Source: Ilex aquifolium (Eukaryota > Streptophyta > Magnoliopsida > Aquifoliales > Aquifoliaceae). From it: a stretch of DNA of 64,000 nucleotides. Under the pieces are notes generated by a model. That model worked only from the letters and a program-made list of their open reading frames with translations. It was not told where the DNA came from and searched no databases. The translations under genes and the position numbers were made by a program. The stretch is from assembly GCA_951799425.1 (NCBI GenBank), contig OX637394.1, positions 38,457,001 through 38,521,000 on the forward strand, in the 5' to 3' direction. Below are positions 1 through 11,880 of this stretch, in pieces; position 1 is the stretch's first letter, and every line of letters starts with the position of its first letter.

Positions 1-303
1 TAATAGTGATGGTGGTGGGGCTATGGGGGTGATGATGGTAGTGGTGGTGATGAGGTGGTTTCAAACACTACTTTTTTTTTTTTAAAGTATTTATGAAAAA
101 TTATAAGTATTAAAAGTACTTTTAAAAAATCACCTCAAACACACCCATAAGGGACCTATTTTCCCTATTAAATTTAGAGTGTTAATATTAGCTGTCAAAT
201 TAACTTTAAAGTAAAATTGAAAGAGATCTCATCCGCGAATAACAAAAGTCATTTTGTTTATCTTTTTAGATTTGAATTGTATTGTACTTTATTATATAGA
301 TAG
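1..303. repeat. Dispersed element with G/T-rich triplet array, left-truncated copy
   Basis: The first ~55 bases are the end of an array of GGT/GAT/GGG triplets. From about 59 to 303 the sequence aligns by eye, base for base with scattered differences, to 11190-11429, where the triplet array is much longer. Shared landmarks are GGTTTCAAACACTA, then a poly-T/AAAGTA tract, CAAACACACCC, AGTGTTAATATTA/GGTGTTAATATTA and TTATATAGAT at the right edge. This copy is cut by the window start, so its left end cannot be seen. The superfamily is unknown. Confidence 0.75.
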
Positions 304-876
304 AGTCCAACTATCGGGCAGCTAAAATAATCTGCCAAAACAGTTCCTTAAAATTCTCACTATTTCTTAAATTCATGGACCCAATTCAATACATTTTTTT
401 TAGAGTATCCTACTTTCATGCAATTCACAGGATTCAACAAGCAATCGATATTTCATGATCAAGGGTGTAATACATGGACTACATTGCCATAAGTAAAAGA
501 GTTACAACAGTTGATGAAGTTTAGAAACGAATTTTGTGGGTTATGTTCTGATGGCTCATGAGAATTCTATTACTTCATAATATTTGTAGTGTATGATTTA
601 TGGATTGATCGAAATTGAAAGAAAATATGTGTACTTAAGCACCCAAAAGTAAGGCATGTAGGACACAATTGGGATGGAGATTCTCATTAGAAACTGCAAG
701 TGGAAATTTTAATTTTGCAGTTCTGAAGCTGTGAAGCTATAAACATTAACAAAAAGATAGAAAAAGGTTAACTTTCTATGCTTCCCTCTGTGGAACATCT
801 GATGTATTTTGGGAAGAAGGAATTATGGATGAGAAGAGAAGAAGAATAATCTTATATATCCCGAATAGCTCTGTTC
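304..876. other. Gene-free stretch downstream of the DUF599 gene
   Basis: AT-rich sequence with no supported open frame, repeat or RNA gene. It lies 3' of the minus-strand DUF599 gene, so part of it should be that gene's 3' UTR and polyadenylation region, but I cannot place the poly(A) site. Confidence 0.5.
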
Positions 877-1763
877 TTATAGTTGCGGGCTGTTGTCATG
901 GTTGGACAACTGAAGTCTGCTTCTATTTCCATGTCGCATTTGATTGTGCTCTGTGGTTATTCCCTGACCAATCTTCTTGAAAAGGTTACGACTCTGGAGC
1001 GGCTGATATGGATGCAGTGGGGTTGAATTGGTGTCTAAATTATGCAACACTGCCACCATAACTACCACGGAAACAAACATTGGGATTGGACCAAAGATCC
1101 ACAGCAACAAAGTGGTGGCAAAATAGATTGCTCGAAGGCCAACTTCCCAGTAGTTACTTCCTCTTACCATTTCCTTCTCGACGTAGGTTGCAGGAATGTC
1201 GGTGTTTGGCATGCTTATGAGAAAACTGGCATGAACAAAGCACCTAATAGTTTGTACGAAAGCAGTAAAAGCCAGTAGGAAACAGGAAAGGAGGGCAATG
1301 TATTTGATGGAGACGGTAGATGGCCGTACGTCTCCGTAAATGAGATTGCTCGTGAAAATGTTGTCGGAAGAGCTTCCGAGCCATGCTCCGATTAGAGAGC
1401 TCAGAACTAGGCAGATTGAAGAGAGGGAAGTGGCCGCAGACATGTTGCTGCTGATCACGGATATAGCAAACCCCCTGTCCTTTGCGTCAACCTGCCAATA
1501 CCCATTGAAGTTCTGGAGGAGATGAATATAGATTCAACGGAGAGATGCTTTATAATTTGAAGATAAGAAGAGTTTGGGGGGGTTCTGACCTGCATCATTC
1601 TCTCAACCCAAGCTTTTTTGTTGTGGTATTCATAGCCGATGGATGTTGTCTCAGGAAGGTTTAGGATTCTGTAGAGGAGGAAGAGATGATATCCAAACAT
1701 GATCAATAGCCCAACTGGGACCAAAACTAGATCCAAGTACTCCTTCCTCCAGGTCAACGCCAT
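877..1763 (-). CDS. DUF599 family integral membrane protein
   Basis: Two exons, 1590-1763 and 877-1512, joined in phase 0 across a 77-bp intron (CAG/GTCAG donor, CTCCTCCAG acceptor), give 269 aa ending in TAA. The N-terminus reads MALTWRKEYLDLVLVPVGLL, the typical start of plant DUF599 proteins: a short polar lead followed by a hydrophobic helix with LVPVG and an aromatic YH-LYR segment. Exon 2 holds three more hydrophobic segments, around SAATSLSSICLVLSSLIGAW, YIALLSCFLLAFTAF and YFATTLLLWIFGPIP, so about four transmembrane helices are expected. Between the last two lies a conserved-looking NYWEVGLRA. The C-terminal ~55 residues are polar and probably cytosolic. The biochemical role of DUF599 is not known to me; the Arabidopsis members are unannotated membrane proteins. 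The start is the only ATG near the conserved N-terminus and is followed upstream by a CT microsatellite leader. Family assignment is from memory of the pattern. Confidence 0.9.
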
Positions 1764-1764
1764 T

Positions 1765-1765
<1 letters not shown>

Positions 1766-1817
<52 letters not shown>
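1766..1817 (-). repeat. CT microsatellite in the DUF599 5' leader
   Basis: An uninterrupted CT run of about 52 bp on the plus strand (GA on the coding strand) starts 3 bp upstream of the DUF599 ATG. GA/CT repeats in 5' UTRs are common in plants and may bind BBR/BPC factors, so this is both a repeat and a possible leader element. A functional role is inference. Confidence 0.9.
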
Positions 1818-1822
<5 letters not shown>

Positions 1823-1973
1823 ATTGAAACTTGATAGTTTTGTAGATCTTGGTAGTTGAACGAAGGTGATTTCACTATGTTTCAAAAAGGTTTGGTCATG
1901 ATGATTTAAAAACAAGGGTAATAATTGTTATCCAACTGTTAGTCAACATGTTAGTTATAAACTCAACTGAGCA

Positions 1974-2150
1974 ATGCTATGTAATCCAAATCTGCAACTC
2001 AAATTTACATCTCAAATGAAAAAGGACCATTAGATTAGTGGGTCTCATTTAAAAAAGTTGATGGGATCTACTCATCTAATGGTCCTCATTCATTTGGGAT
2101 ATAAATTTGGGTTACAAATTTGAATTATACAGTATTTCCCAAACTAAATA
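1974..2150. mobile_element. Small hairpin MITE-like element
   Basis: The left half (about 1976-2047) is an imperfect reverse complement of the right half (about 2055-2148). Matching blocks include GACCATTAGAT / ATCTAATGGTC and ATCTCAAATGA / TCATTTGGGAT. The whole unit of about 175 bp would fold into one long stem with a short loop, as MITEs do. I could not find a clear target-site duplication. Superfamily not assigned. Confidence 0.6.
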
Positions 2151-2827
2151 TTGCAGGCCATCGTCAAGGTGATTGTGCCAAAATCTGACCTCCCTATGAT
2201 TTACCCCAAACTGCACCGTCAAACTTTTCATCTAATTTAACAGATCGTGGAAGTGACGTGCTAGTTGTGAGAGTTACTTTTTTGAAATATATTAAAATAA
2301 CAATAATACCTCATAACACTCAACCTAGTCATCGTCAAAATGTTTTGAATTTTCGCAGAGTCCCTACAAGAACAATTCGCACAAGGATGGGAATCAAATA
2401 CAAGGTGTTGACTGAATTTGTTTAATTGAGAAAAAGAGAACAAAAATAAGTGGTTGGAGTTTTTCAATTTCTTTTTTGTTCCCCATTATGGTTGTTGAAT
2501 TTGAGGAGGAGGTGGCTGATAGTGGTTGGAATGGTGTAGAAGAACAGTGACAGTTGAAGAGCTGCATAGGTGCAACAGTCATGCCGTAGCTGGGGGTTGA
2601 GTGCTTTACCGGAGGAATGGGTAGGTAGAGAGTCTATTGAAGAAGAAAAAGAAGATAGAGGTAGGGGTATTAATGTGATTTTACTTGTGCCGTTAATAAA
2701 GTTAGGAGTGCAATTTAGTCCATAAACTATGTGATGGTTATGATATCTATTAAGGAAGTAAAATACATTTGGGGTATAGGATGAAGTTTGCCCTTATTTT
2801 TTAAATTACTTGAGACTACTTTTTTAT
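2151..2827. other. Gene-free stretch upstream of a hAT-like element
   Basis: AT-rich, with short open frames on the minus strand that show no family resemblance, no codon bias and overlap each other. Nothing supportable seen. Confidence 0.5.
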
Positions 2828-3572
2828 TAGGGATGACAGTGGACCGAAGCGGGGGGGGGGGGCGGAGGGTGTAGTCTCCATCCTTGTACCTACTTAAAAA
2901 AACTCTATCTATCTCCGGTCCACCCCCGTTAACGGGTATAATTTTCATCCTCATTCCCGTCCGCTGGTAAATTTGTAATCCCCGTCCCCCGCCCCCGCCC
3001 CCGTCCACCTTACCCGCCCAAGCCCAAGCCTAAGCCAATATAATCCAAAATTCTAAATAAATCTAACATTCTAAATAATCCAACATAATTATATAATATC
3101 ATAACATAATTAAAAGTTTGTAATCTACAACATAATTTAACATAATATAATTAAAACTTTGTCTACAACATAATCCAACATAATATAATTAAAAGTTTTG
3201 TCCCCCATGTAAATCCAACAAAACATCATGCAACACAACATAACATAATCCAACATAAAAAAACATAAAAACACAAAGATCTACACTTTTACAAGCCAAA
3301 AACATGAAAAACAAAACAATTTTCAAAAGAAAAAATTATTTAATAATATATAAATTTGAATTCACAACAACATGTATATATATATATATATATAACGGAT
3401 AAAGCAGGGCGGGGGCGAGGGTAAGTGCAGTCCATCCCCACTTTCATCCCTGCACAGGTTTATACGGGTATCCTCGTATACGTCCACCGTCCAATACATA
3501 TGGTCCATCCCCGGTCCAAACGGAGTGAGTTTGAAAGAATACTCATTTGTACCTGGTCCACTGTCATCCCTA
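2828..3572. mobile_element. hAT-like non-autonomous DNA element, copy 1
   Basis: Starts TAGGGATGACAGTGGACCG and ends with its inverted form, CGGTCCA... as GGTCCACTGTCATCCCTA, giving ~17-bp terminal inverted repeats of the Ac/Ds type (TAGGGATG). Flanking 8-mers are TTTTTTAT (left, 2820-2827) and CTTCTTAC (right, 3573-3580); the three differences are all C/T transitions, so this is plausibly a decayed 8-bp target duplication. Subterminal sequence (GTAGTCTCCATC, CTCCGGTCCACCCC, GTTAACGGGTATA) is shared with the copy at 17203-18598. It contains a TA microsatellite near 3373 and no transposase. Confidence 0.8.
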
Positions 3573-3580
3573 CTTCTTAC

Positions 3581-5184
3581 TCTCTCCCCTTTTATAAAAT
3601 TCATAAACAAAGAAGTAATCATACAATATACTTTCCGAAAAAAAGTTGTCATACCAGATTGATCCTCTTTGTTGGTGGATTAATTGGCCTAACCATTCTC
3701 GATCTGATATGAAGAAAAGATTGATGGAATTTAGGTTTTCTTAGAAGTAGGGTGGTTTTGTTGCTTGAGTTTTCTAACAGAAATGGTTATCTAACAAGAT
3801 GGTATGGAAGCTTTTACGCAACCATCTTCAGCCGTGTCTTTATCAGCAAATAGCAATAGCCAGGCAGTATTTATTAGCTTACGTAATGTATACCCAAAAA
3901 AAGAGAGCACATCAAAAAAGAAACAGAGAGAGAGAGAGATCTAACAGAAATTTATGTAGAGGGTATGATGCTCCGCAAATATCCTTTTGTTCCAAAACAA
4001 AGAATCAACAAATACAAAGAAATTTAAAAAATTAATACTTACCGTGCATCAACATGAATAGAAATTCTTAGTAGAAAATCTCAGTTTGCAAAAACTTCTT
4101 TCCAATCAAATGGTCTTACTCCTAGAAATAGTATCATAGATAAAACAAAAAAATAATACCCAATGCATAAAACTACGTTTATATTGGAACATGAGAAAGA
4201 TAAATAATAAGCAATTTTAGAGAGATTAATGTAGGCTAAACTTCAAGTTGGCTTAACTCGGGCTCAGTTTGGCTAATTTAAGCTCTTTTATATCACAAAA
4301 TCATTTTATTCTTATAAACTCATATTTTAAATTAGTCAAATTTGATCGATGATTGACTCAATTCGAGTAGGCTTGAGTTTCATTTCATAATTTGATGGAA
4401 TTTTATTGCCAACACACCTACTCTATTGATTAATAACTCCAAAATCATTCCAAAACTGTTTCAAATCATAAATGTCTAACTCCCTTGCTTCTCCGATAAA
4501 TTTTTCGAAAATTTAAACTATTATTCTACAATTGATTATCCAGAATCCGAGATATTTTTATTTAAGCATTGATTGTTTATATGGGATATTAATGAGTTCT
4601 AGAGTATAGTTTTCAAACATTTATAGTTCTCATACTTATTCAGTTTTGGGGTATGTGGGGAGTGCAGCACCTAACGGCTGGACCTTTGAAGTCGATGATT
4701 TTTAGAAGGTAGAGTCTAATTTTATCATATTATTACCATTGTATTGAATATTTACTCAAAGTCGAATATTTGGGACTTAAATCACCTCGAGTACCTGCTA
4801 AAAGTTAACCTCCCTACTGTCCAAAGCTGAACCGCACCCCTTCCTAATGAGTTCTCTGGGGTTGAGCACTTTAAGCTAGAGGTAGAGACCAAAAAGTGAA
4901 AGCATAAAACGACCATAGCATAAACTAAATTTATTTCTTATCAAGTAAAAAACACTCCAAAGAATTTACATATTGCCCATTGAGACTTCAGAAATTCTCA
5001 CCCAAAGAGAGCCCACTACTTCGTATGCAAAATGCATGCACTTATTTTGCAGAGAGGACCAATAAAATGGAGTATCCACTACAAAAGTAATAGTCGAAAG
5101 AACCATTTACAGAAAAGCAGGTTAAGTTTCATGATTCTATTTGTAGACTGTAAAGTTTGAGATCAAGGAATTACTCTCTTCGTT
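3581..5184. other. Gene-free intergenic sequence
   Basis: About 1.6 kb of AT-rich DNA between the hAT-like element and the stop codon of the RTN4IP1-like gene. It includes a short GA run near 3928 and probably the gene's 3' UTR close to 5185. I saw no open frame with family resemblance and no clean repeat ends. Confidence 0.5.
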
Positions 5185-8100
5185 TTAATCAAGTTCCAGC
5201 ACAACTTTACCGGGAATGCGCCTCTTATCTTTGGCCTCGTGGGCTTCTTTCACTTGCATAATCGGAAATGTTTTTTCCACAGGTATTTTCAACTTCCCTA
5301 CCTCAGATAGCCTGCGGATCTCATCTAGACCTTCAGCATCAGCCCTCATATATGTCCACCAGTATTCTGCACCATTGCAATCATCATAATAAACTGGTCA
5401 AATGACAAAGGAAAGCATCATCTAAAAGAGATGTTAGGCAACAGAACGAAATGTTAGCTTCCATCTCATCCTCCATGGCACTTCACTGCATAAGAAAATA
5501 CCTTCCATATACTGAACAAAATAACATGGGGTCAATAGAACACCTGAAGTCATTTCATGAAACTGCCAAACTGATTCCACAGCCTGGTCGCTAGGTTATA
5601 TGCTACCCGTGTAATAGCAACAGGGCAACACTCAGACATTTTTTAATTTTACCTAGAGCCCAGTAGGTAGGTTATATACTATCCGTCAAATAGCAAGAGT
5701 GCAACACCCTAATATTTTAGAATTTTATAGAAGAATTGAATTATTCCTACTTGCTCCTATTTTTATTCTGGTCCTTGGTTATCACTTATTTAGGTTCATA
5801 AAAACATCACCCCGTAGAAAAATTAAAATTCATTTATTTGAGATGGAAATATATATGAAAATACTACATTTTGTTTAATTTGAGATGAACATTCATTTCA
5901 CATCTAATTTCTGACAAACAACCTCCTCCAGATATAATTCCAAGATTTGTCAACATACCTATTCCGTGAGAATATCGATATTGGATTTGTTTCTTCAGTA
6001 AAATGGCTGTAGCTGCAGGAATCCCGACAGCTAATCCATACTTATCACTCAATGATGCAGCCTCCCCCTAGAGCAAAACACCACCAAAATTTGTATATCT
6101 TTATGCAGGAATGCAAAGAACTATTTGACCATTCCATGTCTGTTCAAAAATTCAAAAATGCTTTCATCTGTTACCTGTAATGTCATGTAGTGTCCACCTC
6201 TTTTTAAAAGACTGATGCCTATTCTTTCAGTCTCCGGTGAACCAATTGTGTCCAAAACAGCATCAAAATGTCGTTTAATCGTGAGTTCAAGATCCTGCAT
6301 ATCGAACAAACATCTGAGCACAAAAAAAAAAAAAAAAGAGGGAGAAAGTGAAAGAAAAAAGGATACACTCAATCCCCCATTCCAATGGAATATTCGGTCA
6401 AATCTCAAAAAGCTGACGGCCTGAATCGAAAACATGCTCATAACTCATTAAGTCATCACCTCAGAAGTATAATCGATAGCCTGCTCAGCACCAGCTGCCA
6501 AAACTCGATCTATGCTTTCAGCCCCACATGTAGTTGAAACATGGCAACCTGCAGCCACTGACAGCTGAATTGCAGAAAAACCTACGGCTCCTCCTCCACC
6601 TATCACCAACACCCTTTGTCTGTGGAGATTTGGTTGAGAATGCAAACAAGTGATTTTGGAGATTTGGTTGACAATAAAAGCCACGCACAATTACTTACAA
6701 GCATCAGTTGAATCATATTTCAGTTTTCAGTTTTCAGTTTTCTCTAGGCCAGCCCCTTTAAAAAAACCTTGTATGATCCCTTCAAAACTAAATACTCGTG
6801 CTTTTCCACAAGCAGGGAAAACGGAAGGTGGGATTAAAATGAAAACTGCGTCAATTGGTAAAAGAAACTGGAGAACTATCAATCTATCATGATTGATTCA
6901 GTGGGTTCTTCTTTCCTCCATGCAGTATGGTTTTCAAATGGACAGTTCTTTACCATCACAATATACATTATTAACATAGACCAAAACGGTAAATGTTCCC
7001 ATTGATTATGTCCTTCCACCCTTAACAGAGATCATAAGAAGTACTGCTGTGTTATCCAAAGAAGCTTAAATGTTTAATTGGCTACATTGTGTATCATTTT
7101 TATACTTTCAAATCAATTGATCATTTTATGATAGTGCTTCCAAACTCTCCAAGGAACGAAGTGGAATTATGGCATTCGATCAATCTAAAAGATGTCTGTC
7201 AAGCAACTAAAATACAGATGGAACTTGCAATATCAAATATACATAATGAGTGTATATGTGCATGTATATTAATGAAATTCCTTCCTGAACCGGACGTTGA
7301 CATATGAGCACCACAAGACAAACCACAAACTTACCCCTTAGTTATCCTGGCGGTACTTTTTAAAGCACGCCATGCAGTCAGGGCAGCAAAAGGAATGACA
7401 CTAGCTTCCTGCAAGATCACAGACATAGTCAATGTTCTCTACTCACAGATTATCTTTCAAAAAAGATTTAAATAGCAGGAAGAACAACTCAGTTATGCAA
7501 TCAATTATATGGACCTCAGGAAATATACAGAGAGCGAGCGGTTTTCAAAACATATAAAGGGAAAAACAAAATATGAATGTTCTAAATGATAAAATACTGT
7601 CCACTCTCTATATCGATTACTTTTAATAAAACACATTTTGTATGTTTGCAGAGGAGACCAATCAGGCATTTTATAAAAGGGAAGGGAACTTCTCGTCGGA
7701 AGAGACAGGAGGAATGTAAATAATTCACTAGAAAACATATTTATAATAGAAGGCTACCCTGAAAAAACTAAAAATAATGTATCTGCCAAAAGCAAACACT
7801 CTTAAGACTAACCACGTGTGTAATTGATGCTGGTTTCAGAGCAAGTTCATCTTCAGCGAGAATAGCATAGTCAGAATAGGTACCCCTTACAGCAGTTGGA
7901 TGCAGTGCACCAAACACTTCCTGCCCAATACTGAGCGACCGGACAGAGTTTCCAATGGCTGCGACTTCACCACTAACATCGCGGCCCAAAATAAGGGGCA
8001 AAAGTGATTCAAATAAGGATCGACCATAGCCTGATCGCATCTGAAACATATTAAAACTTGAGATACTGAATAAGTTCTGATTCTGATGCATGAATTTAAA

Positions 8101-9892
8101 GTCAGTATGAAGTATGCACAAAAAAATATAAAATCTTATTATGAGAAATTAACACAAGTTTCACCATGGCATCTCTAACAAGATCATACGCCACAATTAA
8201 TGGAGGCTACACAACATTCTTTTAATTTGAGGTTCTAATTTGAGGTTCAGCCTAGTAGACACCATTTTCATGATGATTTCCCCACCAGCCCCAATGAATA
8301 AACTTTCAGTACAACAGCAACTTATCTAACTGTCATCATTCACTCCGTTGAAAAGGCTTAACACTTAACTTCCGGGTATATTCTAAGGCTTTATAAAAAG
8401 GCCTATCCAACCTAAAGGAGGTGAATCAAGTAAATTTCAGTTTGTCCTAAGAATCCAACATTTCAGTTTGTCCTAAGAATCCAACATTTCAGTTACAGAA
8501 GCACCTTTATCCAACTTATATCATAGTCTAGAGACTTCCTATTAATTCAAAATAAAACCTTTACTTTAGAAACACATTACTGCAATCAACTTCATACTTT
8601 TACATCACATAAGCCACAGTCACTTCAGTTGCAGAAACACACAAACGTTCTACATATGTTCAGTTCTTGAAATGAATTTTGTCCCCCTCTATATAGGCAA
8701 GTCGATGATATCCAAATTTCAAGTCAAACTAGCGGCATGAGTGAATGAAGGTGAAACCATATAGCATATAGATATGAATTTCAACATATTCATATAAGAT
8801 TGCAAACCTCATGCTTGGTCATAAAGAAAATTTATTTTCTGATTTTAAAAAGAAAAAAGGTAACTAAATTCTGGAAGATGAGTAACTTTTTGACAAGGGA
8901 AGCAAAATAACAAAAACTCACACCCAGCAGCACCTCAGTTAGCTGCAGTGCCTGGTTGAGATGAGCAATCTATCCCGTAATTAAGCAAAAACTTCACTTT
9001 GTCTCCCAACAGTTTTCGTATGGGAGAAGTTACGGTTTGGTTTAACATTAAGCTGGCACTCAGACGCAAAACTAATGAGAGGCAACTCTAAAGGAAAAAA
9101 AATAAGCGTAATTACTGAATTTCCTTGATTTATTTAGCTTGTTCAATTAGATTCGTTCAGTCCTATAAGTTATCTTGAGCTTTCCCTATGTAACAAGCAA
9201 AAGTGGAGAACAAAAGCAAAACCATGCATTAAGAAACAAGTTATACCAGCAGATTCCTTCTTTCGCATGATTAAAAAAAGCAAAAACAAAATAATCCTAA
9301 TCAATTGAAAAAGCCTGAAGAAAAAAATAATAAAAAGCAAATAACATGCGACGGTTCAGTTGAGGACATTTAGTTGAGTTCTTCAATCGTTATAAGACAT
9401 TTACTCTAATTTTCCCATGCTCAGCCATTAAACAAAGAAAGAAATGATACTAAACCAACATTAAAAACAGAATTAGAAACTCCCCGTTTAGATTAGTTCA
9501 GTATGCTGAGCTGAGTTCTTCATTTTCTCATAACTACTCTAGCAGTTTTCTCATACACTTTTGCTCAGCAACCAAATAACTCAAAATCGAAACAAAAGCG
9601 ATAATTACAGAATAGCCAAAGAACTCACTCTGCAATCAAGCGGATTGATGGAGACGGCACGAGCGCGAACAAGCACCTCATTAGGCTTGAGATCAGGAAC
9701 ATTGACATTGTCCCTGAGCTGAAGGACCTCGGGCCCACCGAATCGCGGCAAAAGCACGGCTCTGCAACTGGTAACAATACACCTAAACCCTAACTTCCTA
9801 GACGACGAACAACAACGCAACGACTCAGAATCAACAGCGAACAATTTCAAACCATTCAATCTCAATAAAAACCGCATCGTCGTTATTGGCAA
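5185..9892 (-). CDS. RTN4IP1: RTN4IP1-like NAD(P)H quinone oxidoreductase, mitochondrial type
   Basis: Seven exons (9629-9892, 7813-8040, 7335-7408, 6460-6619, 6175-6294, 5959-6067, 5185-5366) join in phase to a 378-aa zinc-independent medium-chain dehydrogenase/reductase. Residues 1-45 are basic and Arg/Leu-rich (MRFLLRLNGLKLF), a likely mitochondrial presequence. The GroES-like part follows: AVLLPRFGGPEVLQL, then NPLDCRMRSGYGR and LILGRDVSGEV. The Rossmann part has LVIGGGGAVGFSAIQLS, the NAD(P)-binding glycine motif, then HFDAVLDTIG. The protein ends IPGKVVLELD. Order and intron positions match the plant gene I know as a GroES-like zinc-binding alcohol dehydrogenase family member, whose human relative RTN4IP1/OPA10 is an NADPH oxidoreductase linked to coenzyme Q metabolism. 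Intron 1 is the longest (about 1.6 kb). All splice sites are GT-AG. The gene looks intact; subcellular location is inferred from the N-terminus. Confidence 0.95.
7600..7715. repeat. Short dispersed repeat inside intron 2 of the RTN4IP1-like gene
   Basis: A stretch containing TTTTGTATGTTTGC, ATCAGGCATTTTATAAAA and GGAAGGGAACTTCTC matches 42510-42595 in an intron of the REXO4 gene, in the same orientation. About 85-90 bp are alignable by eye. I see no terminal repeats, so the type of element is unknown. Confidence 0.6.
8438..8491. repeat. Tandem duplication of 26 bp in intron 1
   Basis: The unit beginning TTTCAGTTTGTCCTAAGAAT occurs twice back to back within intron 1 of the RTN4IP1-like gene. 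It is a simple local duplication with no sign of function. Confidence 0.8.
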
Positions 9893-10011
9893 AAGTGTAT
9901 AAAATCAGAAAATTCCAAGTCTTCGAAATCAGATGCTTCAATGCATAACAAGAATTAGATTCCAAGAAGAAATTGCAAGCATTTGTCTAATGCAATAGTA
10001 AAATGTGTGTG

Positions 10012-10012
<1 letters not shown>

Positions 10013-10045
<33 letters not shown>
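10013..10045 (-). repeat. GA microsatellite in the RTN4IP1-like 5' leader region
   Basis: An uninterrupted GA run about 120 bp upstream of the ATG at 9892, flanked by TGTGTGTGATA and TGGACGTG. As with the DUF599 leader it lies where the 5' UTR is expected. Regulatory effect is inference. Confidence 0.85.
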
Positions 10046-10051
<6 letters not shown>

Positions 10052-10685
10052 TGTATGTGCTACTATCCGCAGACGTAGAGAGTCGTGGAGGCCTCCGAAG
10101 CCTAAATCATTAACAACTTCGGTGAAAGAATGCTTCTCTCTGCATTTGATGGGCAAGGTTACTCTCACTCAAAAATATTCATTCCACGTCATTTAATATC
10201 TTATTATTAAATTATTAAGTTCACCTCTTATATATAGATATCCCATTAGTAACTAACTTCATCTCATATTATAAATACACCTTTAATAAGTAATTAAAAA
10301 AAATAAAGAAAAAAAATTATCAAAACCCAAAAGAAAATAAGAAAAAAATTCAAGAAAACAAAAGAAGAAGTATGTCAACGGAAAAATAAAAAATGAAATA
10401 AGATTTTTAATCATAAAGACTAATTCACAAATGACACAAGACTAATTCACAAATGACACAAGTTTGCCAAAACGAAATAAGTTTTCTATTATAAATAGCA
10501 TTTATTATCCACTTTTAAAATAATTTGAATGTAAAAATATATACACACACAAACCATAAATTAAATTATTAAACTTGACAGAGTTACCAAAATATAATAC
10601 CAATAAAGGAAATCCATACAGCACACATAAAATCAAATATAGAATTGAATTGAAAAATAATACTAACTTGTATCTTACTAGAGAA
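10046..10685. other. Probable promoter region of the RTN4IP1-like gene; otherwise empty
   Basis: AT-rich DNA upstream of the minus-strand gene. It includes a 22-bp tandem duplication around 10418-10461 (unit containing GACTAATTCACAAATGACAC). I cannot place a convincing TATA box or start site. Confidence 0.45.
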
Positions 10686-11429
10686 ATCTATATTAAAAGA
10701 GTACTAGTTATTGTCTGTGCCTGAAGACACAAAATAATAAAAAATGGTAAACAATAAAAATATTTGTATTCATATCCAAAATCAAATCACAAACATAAAG
10801 GAGAGATAAATGAATTTAAGTATCGGTTGTAGTGGGGGTGAGAGGTGATGGTGGTGGTGGTGGCGGTGACGACGACGACGGTGGCGGCGGTGGTGGCGGC
10901 GGTGACGACGGCAGTGGTGGCGGCAGCGATGACGATGGTGGTGATGGCGGCGACGATGGTAGTGGTGGTGACGGCGATGGTGGTGGGGGCAATGGCGATG
11001 ATGATGGCGGTGGTGGTGGTGGCGGCGATGGCGATGGCGACAGTGGTGGTGGCAGTGGCGGTGGCGGCGACGGAGATGGTGGTGGTGGCGGTGGTGATGG
11101 TGATGGCGATGGTGTGGCGATGGTGGTGGTAGCGGCGATGGCGGTGGCGACAGTGGTGGTGGTGGTGGCGGTGGTAGATGTAGTGGTGGGGCGGTTTCAA
11201 ACACTATTTTTTTTTTAAAGTACTTATGAGAAATAATTTCTAAAAGTATTTTTAAAAAGTCACTCCAAACACACCCTTAGTGGCCTATTTTTCCTATTAA
11301 ATTTAGGGTGTTAATATTAACCGTTAGATTAACTTTAAAGTAAAATTTAAAGCGATCTGAACCGCGCAAAGCAAAAGTCATTTTGTTTATCTTTTGAAAT
11401 TTGAATTGTAAGCTACTTTATTATATAGA
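10686..11429. repeat. Dispersed element carrying a long GGT/GGC/GAC triplet array
   Basis: The core, 10841-11195, is an irregular array of GGT, GGC, GAC, GAT and AGT triplets, strongly G on the plus strand and C on the minus strand. Every frame stays open through it, giving false Gly/Asp, Ala/Val/Thr or His/Arg/Pro proteins. From 11190 to 11429 it is homologous to 59-303. The right edge TTATATAGAT and a possible left edge ATCTATATTAAA at 10686 look roughly inverted, suggesting element ends, but I found no target duplication. This is the same family as the copy at the window start, so the triplet array travels with the element. Confidence 0.7.
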
Positions 11430-11875
11430 TTTTTGTGAGTGTATAAGATTGAATAATGAATCAAACCCTAATTATGAGAAGATATATAGTGAACTTACTA
11501 ATTAAAGTGGTGTATAAAGCATGAGATATACTTAGTTATTAATGAGGTAAGTGTAGAAAAGTTAACTTAGCAGTTTAAAAATAATAAATTAAATAAGATG
11601 ATAATGGATATTTATTGAGTGGGAATAGCCCCACACAATTTTAATAATGAGTCTTCTATGTCATTTGGGATGGAAACACCGCATAGTATCACTGTTGGCG
11701 TTGCATGAAATATTTACTCCATGTTGTGGCCGTGTGACGAGTTAATATTAGACATAATGGTCACCATATCATCCACACTGAGGGTTCAAGATAAAAATTT
11801 TAATATTTGAGGATACAAAATAAAATTTTAGGGTACAAAAGTGTAATTCACCCTTAATCCAAATCTTCCTAGTCT
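11430..11875. other. Gene-free stretch left of the LTR retrotransposon
   Basis: AT-rich, no open frame or repeat that I can support. The last five bases before the LTR (11876-11880, ACTAG) are the target duplication of the retrotransposon. Confidence 0.5.
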
Positions 11876-11880
11876 ACTAG

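Noticed and set aside
1042..1278. Plus-strand 78-aa frame starting MQHCHHNYHGNKH
   Set aside because: It is antisense to the DUF599 coding exon.
5864..6052. Independent small gene reading MSDKYGLAVGIPAATAILLK
   Set aside because: This is exon 6 of the RTN4IP1-like gene read through into its intron.
10782..11218. Long open frames giving Gly/Asp, His/Arg/Pro or Ala/Val/Thr proteins
   Set aside because: They are by-products of the triplet array, open in nearly every frame on both strands, without start context or splice support, and the array belongs to a dispersed repeat.
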